A stretch of DNA of 64,000 nucleotides, from positions 62,001 to 126,000 of the forward strand of contig NZ_VUNN01000003.1 of NCBI RefSeq assembly GCF_009695635.1, written 5' to 3'. This stretch comes from Bullifex porci (GTDB lineage Bacteria > Spirochaetota > Spirochaetia > Sphaerochaetales > Sphaerochaetaceae). This document shows, piece by piece, positions 57,156 to 64,000 of this stretch (position 1 is its first letter; every line of letters starts with the position of its first letter). The notes below the pieces were generated by a model. That model did not search any database. It saw only the letters and a program-made list of their open reading frames with translations, and was not told the DNA's origin. Both the position numbers and the translations under genes were made by a program.

Positions 57156-58349
57156 TTCATTATTATTTAGTATCCAAGAAGCAACATCTATAAGCTTTTT
57201 AAATTTGTAATCACAAGGAAGATATGCATAGCTCTTTGTTCTTTTAAATACAAGACCATGCTCCGCCTTTTCTGCAGAATAAAAGCCAAGACCAATACGT
57301 GGGTTATCAAAGCTTGAGTAGCCATTACCATATACAACTACTCTACTCTCTCCTGGAGGAATAGTATTTGTTATAGGTGATGAGAAGGCTCCATGATGAT
57401 TCATCTGGCCAAAGCCAGTAGTAAGAGAGAATACTTGAGGAGTTCCTCCCTCATAAAGAGCCCAAGGAGAATCCATTCTTCCAAGGTAGTTAAATGCAAT
57501 ATCGATTAATGGGAACTTTATATATTCCTGAGGTAAATCACTATTTAAGCTAGGGAAGAAAGAACAATATAAAAGCTGCTGACGAGGGTTTATTATTGTT
57601 ACCCATCCTAAATCACAATCCTTCTTTAGCTCCCCTATTATGTAGTCATAGGAGCTTGTTGGACCAGGTACATAGGACATATCGATATTTTGTCCTCGAA
57701 TACTTGGACAATGCTTTAAATCAGAAAAGTGAATTCCACTCTTTAATCTATTAAAAGCAACCTCTCTTAAATTAGGAGGATATGCAGTAAACTCTGCAGC
57801 AGAGGTTGAGATTAAGGAGCCAGACTCTAAGAGAGGTGGGCTAACCATAGAGTGAATTGAAAGATTATACTCTAAAGGAACCTCATCTGTATTAGTAAGC
57901 TTTAAATATGTATATAAAACAGGATCACTTGGGAGCATAAAATCAATCTTTGAAATGTGATAGCGATTATTCTCCTCTCGTGATTTCATCTCAGATAGAC
58001 GCCATACACCACCATATGTGCTCTCACTTCCATATCGTCTGAGCATCCAATAGGAATTACTAGTTAATATATGGTCCTCATCTGAGGAAGGGAATGAAAT
58101 ATAAATACCACCTGCTGTATATGTTCTCTGCTTACTCTTATACCAATCGATATTTTCATCAGATAGAACCCCTGCTCCTATACCTCTAAAGTAAGGAATA
58201 GAGAGGGCATTAACTCTTCCGCCTTGAACATTTGTACAGCTCAGCTCTATAGTAATCTCGCCTTGATCTTCTATAACTGCTCTTACTGCTTCATTACTCA
58301 TTATTGTAGCATTTCTAGAAGCCCATAGGGGCATACGGCGAATATCCAT
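57153..58349 (-). CDS. Carbohydrate-related beta-rich protein, unknown family
   Basis: A 398-residue cytoplasmic protein, mostly beta strand, with a mutarotase-like feel (GEITIELSCTNVQGGRVNAL, repeated W, H and Y-rich loops such as GFGQMNHHGAF). I cannot name the family. It is divergent from an alpha-galactosidase gene 64 bases away, so a role in sugar metabolism is plausible. GGGAG is eight bases before the ATG chosen; a TTG two codons earlier is the alternative start. Confidence 0.5.
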   Translation of the reverse strand: MDIRRMPLWASRNATIMSNEAVRAVIEDQGEITIELSCTNVQGGRVNALSIPYFRGIGAGVLSDENIDWYKSKQRTYTAGGIYISFPSSDEDHILTSNSYWMLRRYGSESTYGGVWRLSEMKSREENNRYHISKIDFMLPSDPVLYTYLKLTNTDEVPLEYNLSIHSMVSPPLLESGSLISTSAAEFTAYPPNLREVAFNRLKSGIHFSDLKHCPSIRGQNIDMSYVPGPTSSYDYIIGELKKDCDLGWVTIINPRQQLLYCSFFPSLNSDLPQEYIKFPLIDIAFNYLGRMDSPWALYEGGTPQVFSLTTGFGQMNHHGAFSSPITNTIPPGESRVVVYGNGYSSFDNPRIGLGFYSAEKAEHGLVFKRTKSYAYLPCDYKFKKLIDVASWILNNNE

Positions 58350-58412
58350 TTTCAAAACTCCCTTTTCAACTTATACTGTATTACATGGTGTATTTTTTTT
58401 AAAGGAGTTTTC

Positions 58413-60686
58413 ATGATTACTATAAAAAACAATATGTTCCATTTGGCAACAGAGAATACTAGCTACATTTTTTATATAAATGAAAGTGGTATTGCAGAGC
58501 ATCTATACTACGGAAAACGATTAAAAAATCCTGAATATGATATTGATGCCTTAAGAGAAAAGCGGTTAACACCAAGAGTAAACGAAACTTCTTTAAGCCC
58601 AACAGATACAACTCTTCAGCTAAATAACTTGATGAGTGAATTTTCTACCGAGGATAAGGGTGATTACCGTACTCCATCAATTGCTATTAGCTATGGAAAG
58701 AAGAAATTAAGAACCCTAGATTTAAGATTTAAAAGCTTTAGCCAGTTCCAAGGTATTGAAAGAATGAAATCACCACTCTTCCAAGCTATTGGAATTGATC
58801 AAAAAAGCTATGGCATCTCCCTTGAGTTTGTTGATAGTGTTGCAGGTGTAAAGGCACTATTTTATTACACTCTATTTGATGATAGTGATGTAATTGCAAG
58901 AAGAACTGTAATTGAAAATATTGGTAGCGAGACCTTAATTTTAAGGAGCATTTACTCTCTCCAGCTAGATCTTCCAGAGCATAACTACGATTTAATTACC
59001 TTAAATGGAGCTCAGCTACGTGAAAGACACCCTATTAGTAGACCTCTTGAGCAGGGAATAATTATTAATGAAACAAGGAAGGGAGCATCTTCATCTGAGA
59101 GTAATCCTGCTATCTTCCTAAAGCATCGTGGAAATGATGAATGCTACATGACTAACTTAATTTATTCTGGCTCTCATAGAGAGGTAGCAGAGGTTAATCA
59201 ATTTGGTAAAACTCATATTTTAACAGGTATAAATGATTCAACCTTTGAAGCAGAATTAGAGCCAGCATCTGCCTTTGAGTCTCCTGAAGCTATCATGCTT
59301 TATTCTCAATTTGGTTTAAATGATTTAAAGAACAAGATGCATTATTTTGTTAGAGAGCATATTCAAAGAGGGGTTTGGAAAAATCGCTTACGCCCTGTTT
59401 CCTTCAATACCTGGGAAGCTCTTCACTTTAACTTCGATGAGCATGGAATTATCAAGCAAATTAAAGAGGCTGCAGAATTAGGCTTTGAGCTATTTGTACT
59501 CGATGATGGCTGGTTCTCAGTAAGAAATGATGGAACTACCTCACTTGGAGACTGGACAGTTAATACTTTAAAAATTCCAAGTGGTATTTCACAAATTTCT
59601 AAGGAGTGCCATAGAAGAGGAATGCTCTTTGGACTATGGTTTGAGCCAGAGATGGTTAGCCTAGACACTAAGATATTAAAAGCTCATCCAGATTGGCTCC
59701 TAGGGGACCCTGCTAGAAAAACACATGCAGTACAAAGAAACCAATACTTTTTAGATATCACTAGAGAGGATGTTCAGGATTATCTATTAAATACAATTAA
59801 GCTTCTAATTCAAAATGGAAGCATAGACCACATAAAGTGGGATATGAATCGCCACCTAAGTGATATTTTCTCAGTTAATCCTGAGATAAGAAATATGGGA
59901 GAGTATCAGCATAGATATATACTTGCATTAAATAGAATGCAACGTATATTAACATCTGCATTTCCTAATCTTTCTATTGAAAACTGTGCATCAGGTGGAG
60001 CACGCTTTGATCTAGGTATGCTTACAACTGGAACTACAATTTGGACAAGTGATTCCACAGATGGAGTCGAAAGACTAAAGATAATGGAAGGAACTACAAT
60101 GGCTTACCCATTAAGTGTATGTGGAACCTGTGTTTCTCCTTCTCCAAACTATGCAACCTTTAGAGCTATCGATCTTGAAACTCGTTTTGATGTAGCATTC
60201 TTTGGAGTACTTAGCTACTCTCTAGACCTAGTAAAGCTTTCAAAGGCAGAGAAGGAAGCTATTAAAAAACAGATAGAGTTCTATAAGCAATATAGACAGG
60301 TAGTTCAATTTGGTATCTTCAGCTGTGAGGAAAAGAATGGTATCACATATTTTACTGCAGCTTCTCCAGATAGAACTACAATCCTTGTTCTTTATATGCA
60401 AACACTTTTAACCTCAAATTGCTTTGATGATATTCTTAGAGTCCCTCTTGCATCAGAGAACTATGTATATAGAGTTACTAGGCGTGATGACAATGCTCCA
60501 ATTTGGGATATCGGAGGAGATGTTAGAGGCTATAAGAAGGAAGAGGAAGCCTATGAGGTATCAGGTGACACATTAAAGTGGGCAGGAATTAAACTCTCAA
60601 CAAGATATTCAGGCTCAGGCTACCAAACAGGTATGAGAGTAATGCCTGATTTCTCATCTAGACTTTATATTATTAAAAAGCTTTAA
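58413..60686 (+). CDS. Alpha-galactosidase (GH36)
   Basis: A 757-residue GH36 enzyme: an N-terminal beta-sandwich, a TIM barrel and a short C-terminal beta domain. GFELFVLDDGWF is the conserved substrate-binding block, Asp477 in KWDMNRHL the nucleophile, and Asp547 in WTSDSTDG the acid/base; ENCASGGARFD holds further substrate contacts. It has no signal peptide, so it acts on imported raffinose-type oligosaccharides or melibiose. AAAGGAG precedes the ATG. Confidence 0.93.
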   Translation: MITIKNNMFHLATENTSYIFYINESGIAEHLYYGKRLKNPEYDIDALREKRLTPRVNETSLSPTDTTLQLNNLMSEFSTEDKGDYRTPSIAISYGKKKLRTLDLRFKSFSQFQGIERMKSPLFQAIGIDQKSYGISLEFVDSVAGVKALFYYTLFDDSDVIARRTVIENIGSETLILRSIYSLQLDLPEHNYDLITLNGAQLRERHPISRPLEQGIIINETRKGASSSESNPAIFLKHRGNDECYMTNLIYSGSHREVAEVNQFGKTHILTGINDSTFEAELEPASAFESPEAIMLYSQFGLNDLKNKMHYFVREHIQRGVWKNRLRPVSFNTWEALHFNFDEHGIIKQIKEAAELGFELFVLDDGWFSVRNDGTTSLGDWTVNTLKIPSGISQISKECHRRGMLFGLWFEPEMVSLDTKILKAHPDWLLGDPARKTHAVQRNQYFLDITREDVQDYLLNTIKLLIQNGSIDHIKWDMNRHLSDIFSVNPEIRNMGEYQHRYILALNRMQRILTSAFPNLSIENCASGGARFDLGMLTTGTTIWTSDSTDGVERLKIMEGTTMAYPLSVCGTCVSPSPNYATFRAIDLETRFDVAFFGVLSYSLDLVKLSKAEKEAIKKQIEFYKQYRQVVQFGIFSCEEKNGITYFTAASPDRTTILVLYMQTLLTSNCFDDILRVPLASENYVYRVTRRDDNAPIWDIGGDVRGYKKEEEAYEVSGDTLKWAGIKLSTRYSGSGYQTGMRVMPDFSSRLYIIKKL

Positions 60687-60697
60687 GGATTAATATA

Positions 60698-61657
60698 ATG
60701 AATAATATAGTTGTTGCAGGAGGTGGTGTTTTTGGAACAGCCATCTCTGAACGTTTAGCTTGGAACCCAAATAATAATGTTATTATCCACTCCGTTGAGG
60801 AAGATGTTGTAAAATCAATAAATGAGGAGCATAAGAACAAAAAGTACTTCCCTACTCGTTTTTTAAATCGCTCTATAAAAGCAACCTTAGATAACCAGGT
60901 CTTTGATGATGCAGATGAGATCTTTCTCGTAATCCCATCAAAGGCAATAGTACCATTTTCAAAGGAAATAAAGAAATTTATAACTAAAAAGGATCCACTT
61001 GTAATTAATCTAGCAAAGGGTATGAGCGATGATGGTGCGTTTATCACAGAGAAAATTCCATTTAAAAGAACTGCTAGTATGAAGGGACCTTCCTTCGCAA
61101 TTGAAGTATTAAATGGCTTTCCTACAGCCTTCACCTTTGGAGGCTCAGAGTCAGATTATGATTTAGTAAAGAATAATCTATTTAATAATACAGGCTTAAC
61201 ACTTGACCATACAAATGACATTAGAGCAGTAGAGCTTGCATCTATTTTAAAGAATATGTATGCAATAGCAATCGGTCTTGTTTCAGGTAGATACAACAGT
61301 CCAAATGTTGACTTCTTAGTTTATACTAAGGCTGTCAATGAGATTAGAGAATTATTAAAAATCTATAATTGTGATGAAAGCGTAATATTCAGGTACTGTG
61401 GTATTGGAGACTTAGGACTTACAGGCTTAAATGATTTGTCTAGAAATAGAACCTTTGGAATGCTAATTGGTAAGGGCTTTGGCCATGAAAATGGAGAAAG
61501 TGCAACTGTAATTGAGGGATATAGAACTATAAAGCTATTTGGTGAAATGACTCGTGATAGACACCTAGAAGATAAATTTCCTCTTGTACAGGCACTTTAT
61601 AAATTGATGTATCAAGGCTCTTCTCTAAATGAATATTTAATTACAGCACTTTCATAA
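60698..61657 (+). CDS. gpsA: Glycerol-3-phosphate dehydrogenase, NAD(P)-dependent
   Basis: A 319-residue GpsA-type enzyme making sn-glycerol-3-phosphate for phospholipids. The N-terminal Rossmann motif is VVAGGGVFGTAI; the catalytic Lys is in LASILKNMYAIAIGL, and GIGDLGLTGLNDLSRNRTFG matches the conserved GxGDL-x-T-C region with Gly for Cys. AAGGAT precedes the ATG. It follows the alpha-galactosidase after 11 bases and precedes rluA-like by one base, so the three form an operon. Confidence 0.9.
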   Translation: MNNIVVAGGGVFGTAISERLAWNPNNNVIIHSVEEDVVKSINEEHKNKKYFPTRFLNRSIKATLDNQVFDDADEIFLVIPSKAIVPFSKEIKKFITKKDPLVINLAKGMSDDGAFITEKIPFKRTASMKGPSFAIEVLNGFPTAFTFGGSESDYDLVKNNLFNNTGLTLDHTNDIRAVELASILKNMYAIAIGLVSGRYNSPNVDFLVYTKAVNEIRELLKIYNCDESVIFRYCGIGDLGLTGLNDLSRNRTFGMLIGKGFGHENGESATVIEGYRTIKLFGEMTRDRHLEDKFPLVQALYKLMYQGSSLNEYLITALS

Positions 61658-61658
61658 T

Positions 61659-62930
61659 ATGAACTTTATCCTCCCACATAAAGAAGCTGAAGAAATTCTA
61701 AGAGAAGATATAAAACAAATTAAAGAAACAGGCTTTTTTGACTTTAAGTCAAAGACGCCTGTGTACTCAACTAAAAAAGCACTAGAAGAAAAAGGTATAA
61801 TGCTTGGACTCTTAATTGCAAGAACTAAAAGTGGTGAAAGAGTAGTTTTAAGAGCATTCTCTGGCGCATTAAATTCTAGCTATTTAGTAGAAGGATATAC
61901 ACCTCCATGCTTCTCTGTAAAAGCCTTTGAGGAGGTAGTTAGTGAGTTTGACAGTAAAATACATTGCTACACAGATCGAATTGAATTAGGAGAAAGTGAT
62001 TTAATCCCAACTAGAAGACAGCTATCTAATGAGTGCTTAGAAAAAATAAAGGAGCTTTATACCTTCTATACTATAAATGGAAAGCTTAAGCTTAATGATA
62101 TTAAAGAGTTAAACTACACAACAGGAATGGGAGACTGTGCCACAATTAAGCTTCTATCCTTTTGCTTTAAGAAGGGCTTTACTCCAATATCACTTGCTGA
62201 AATTTTCTTTGGAAAGGAGAGTGAGTCAAGAAAAGCAGATCAAATATACCCACCCTGTGATGAGAAATGTAAGCCTCTAATAAAATATCTATTTAATATT
62301 AACCTGCTTTATAGTGATGAGGATATTGCAATAATTAATAAGGCTGCGGGCTTATTAAGCACTCCAGGAAGGGGGGAAGATAAATATGATAGCGCATCTG
62401 TAAGAATTAAAGCTCTATTTCCTGATGCTCCAGAGCTTCCTTCTGTACACCGACTAGATATGGATACATCGGGTATTATGGTCTTTGCAAAAACTGAAAA
62501 AGCTAAAAGAAATATCTCTATGCAATTTGAAGAGCGTAAAACTAAGAAGGTTTATGAAGCGCTTTTAAGAGGTAGCTTAATGACTCAGAAGGGTACTATA
62601 AAGCTTCCTATTAGATTAGATATTAATAATAGGCCATATCAAATTGTTGATTTTGAAAAAGGAAAGGAAGCAATTACAGATTATGAAAGAGTAAAAATAG
62701 AAATCTTAAATGGAGAAAAGGTAAGTAGAGTATTATTCTTTCCGCACACTGGCAGGACACATCAAATAAGAGTTCATGCCGCTTCTGGCTTATTGCTTCC
62801 TATCGTTGGTGATAGATTATATGGAGAGAGAAAGGAAGGTGAGAGATTATGTCTTCACGCAAAATCTCTCTCCTTTATACACCCAACGACAGGAGAAAGA
62901 GTTACCTTTGAAGAGGAACCAGATTTCTAG
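61659..62930 (+). CDS. RluA-family RNA pseudouridine synthase with N-terminal extension
   Basis: A 423-residue enzyme whose last 210 residues are an RluA-type catalytic domain: HRLDMDTSGIMVFAKT contains the catalytic Asp and HTGRTHQIRVHAASGL the closing motif. The first 200 residues (RTKSGERVVLRAFSGALNSSYLVEGYTPPCFS) match the N-terminal domain of a subset of RluA proteins of unknown specificity. It isomerises uridine in rRNA or tRNA. Its TAG stop overlaps that of the converging gene within CTAG. Confidence 0.85.
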   Translation: MNFILPHKEAEEILREDIKQIKETGFFDFKSKTPVYSTKKALEEKGIMLGLLIARTKSGERVVLRAFSGALNSSYLVEGYTPPCFSVKAFEEVVSEFDSKIHCYTDRIELGESDLIPTRRQLSNECLEKIKELYTFYTINGKLKLNDIKELNYTTGMGDCATIKLLSFCFKKGFTPISLAEIFFGKESESRKADQIYPPCDEKCKPLIKYLFNINLLYSDEDIAIINKAAGLLSTPGRGEDKYDSASVRIKALFPDAPELPSVHRLDMDTSGIMVFAKTEKAKRNISMQFEERKTKKVYEALLRGSLMTQKGTIKLPIRLDINNRPYQIVDFEKGKEAITDYERVKIEILNGEKVSRVLFFPHTGRTHQIRVHAASGLLLPIVGDRLYGERKEGERLCLHAKSLSFIHPTTGERVTFEEEPDF

Positions 62931-64000
62931 CAAATATCATCATACATACTTCTTTTTGCTACTCTTTCCTTAACAAGATAGCTTCCATTTGCAATGACAT
63001 ATCTTATATCAGAGCCATCTCTGATTACTATGTCTGCATCCATTCCTACTTCAATTTTGCCCTTACTCTTAAAGCCCATTGCTTTAGCACTATTTTCTGT
63101 TACAGCCTTAAGTGCAAGAGTTTTATCTAGACCAGATGCTAAAAGCTTATCAAGATAGTTCTTGAGCTCTGCTATAGAGCCCGCACCCATACCTATAATT
63201 GCACTCTTATCATCATTCCATTTTGGGAATGAACCATTAGAATCTGTACTTAAGGTTACTCTATCAGGATATAGCTCTAATAGAGAAGCTGCTTTCTCAT
63301 CTGCATCTGAATGGCAAGTAATATCAACGTTACCACCCTTCTCTAGCCAACGCTTAGCCATATCCATATGACCACCCATATGAGTTGGAAAGAGATGTCT
63401 AATAGGCATGTGAGTTCTATCAACTATTTCAAATAGCTGGCTGATTCCTAAATCAGAGGCTCCGACATGGAAATGTACTACTCCTGCTTTATTTGCAACT
63501 AAAGAAGCTATTCTTACTTCAGATGCAAGTCTAATAAGCTCCTCTGTTGTAGGGAATGAGCATCTATGGTCTGCTACAGCAACCTTTACTCCAATTATCT
63601 CATCGATAAAAGTAATATCATCCCCAACACTACCAGTAATTGTAATTGATGGTACCTGATATGACCCTGTTAGAGCCCATGCAGATAAGCCCCATTCCTT
63701 AAAGCCTTTAATCTTTGCAACTAATTCCTTAACACCTCTAGTGTACCCATCTGTACCTAGTAGACCTACTAGGGAGGTAACACCACTTTCAGCAATCTTT
63801 CTCTCCTGAAGTGGTGGAACACGAGAAAGCATTCCAGCCTCTCCACCTCCTCCAATTGCATGTACATGTGGATCTATTAACCCAGGATGGACCATCTCAC
63901 CTTGAGCATCGATAATATCTATATCTAAAGCTCCAACGTCTATCTTATCCTTAATTGCTTCAATCTTAGTTCCTGCGACTAAGATATCCTTTATCCCCAT
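62927..64000 (-). CDS. iadA: Isoaspartyl dipeptidase (5' end outside window)
   Basis: An amidohydrolase of at least 357 residues that removes N-terminal beta-aspartyl residues. Metal ligands are visible in GLIDPHVHAIGGGGE, in HFHVGASD, in FPTHMGGH and in LSTDSNGSFP. The apparent first residues (GIKDILVAGTKI) match an internal stretch of IadA, so the true start lies beyond 64000. Stop codon shared in a CTAG with the RluA-like gene. Confidence 0.9.
   Translation of the reverse strand: MGIKDILVAGTKIEAIKDKIDVGALDIDIIDAQGEMVHPGLIDPHVHAIGGGGEAGMLSRVPPLQERKIAESGVTSLVGLLGTDGYTRGVKELVAKIKGFKEWGLSAWALTGSYQVPSITITGSVGDDITFIDEIIGVKVAVADHRCSFPTTEELIRLASEVRIASLVANKAGVVHFHVGASDLGISQLFEIVDRTHMPIRHLFPTHMGGHMDMAKRWLEKGGNVDITCHSDADEKAASLLELYPDRVTLSTDSNGSFPKWNDDKSAIIGMGAGSIAELKNYLDKLLASGLDKTLALKAVTENSAKAMGFKSKGKIEVGMDADIVIRDGSDIRYVIANGSYLVKERVAKRSMYDDIC

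Overview
The window reads as chromosomal DNA of a low-G+C, diderm, host-associated spirochaete. I infer the Sphaerochaetaceae/Treponemataceae side, with moderate certainty. The support is a set of outer-membrane barrel proteins and lipoproteins, a DNA topoisomerase I with C-terminal repeats instead of zinc fingers, a TrpR-type regulator, a six-gene Rnf complex, hexuronate catabolism, alpha-galactosidase, a bile salt hydrolase and a BspA-like leucine-rich-repeat lipoprotein. Together these suggest an anaerobic gut lifestyle. No CRISPR array, rRNA or prophage was seen. There are three tRNAs (Val-GAC, Leu-CAA, Cys-GCA), none with an encoded CCA end.

Layout. 1-3250: the end of a large zinc-metalloprotease/barrel protein and an EamA transporter. 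3485-8351: a four-gene BMP-type (nucleoside-like) ABC importer. 8400-10700: a TlpA-like thioredoxin, a bile salt hydrolase and a TSUP exporter. 10736-13523: a copper operon, csoR-copA, in which copA is fused in frame to a complete copZ that keeps its own start site. 13569-14694: tRNA-Val and two stand-alone cyclic-nucleotide-binding proteins. 14738-21513: lipoprotein, topA, two exported proteins and a SurA/PpiD-like chaperone. 21564-22903: a G+C-rich IS200/IS605-type element carrying only tnpB, with recognisable hairpin ends, a TTAC target and a TCAA right end, inserted just upstream of a DUF2804 gene. 24018-31045: DEAD-box helicase, patatin/barrel protein, tRNA-Leu, GNAT, LRR lipoprotein, glycerol dehydrogenase. 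31294-34668: uxuA-gntR-uxuB. 34708-37765: 39-residue rubredoxin, trpR, queH, TPR-like protein, RNase Z. 37806-53383: one tightly packed minus-strand string, read rnfC-D-G-E-A-B, a GH57-like pseudoenzyme, prfB (programmed frameshift), an exported protein, ftsY, another exported protein, and a LolCDE-like transporter. 53560-64000: P-loop/Asp23-like protein, pcnB, tRNA-Cys, paired barrel-like proteins, a carbohydrate-active pair, gpsA, a pseudouridine synthase, and the 3' part of isoaspartyl dipeptidase.

Most unusual signal. rnfD is about three times the usual length. The excess is a single insertion of six tandem modules of about 103 residues in the loop that normally carries the covalent FMN. 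Each module boundary holds a D-x-x-S-[SA]-A-T motif, giving seven candidate flavinylation sites in one protein. The Rnf complex may therefore carry an extracytoplasmic flavin 'wire'. Two complications sit beside it: the RnfG motif lacks the usual Asp, and rnfA has a single-base frame break as given.

A second theme is initiation. At least eight genes have no Shine-Dalgarno sequence but a good sigma-70 promoter whose -10 box ends 6-8 bases before the ATG, so leaderless mRNAs look common here.
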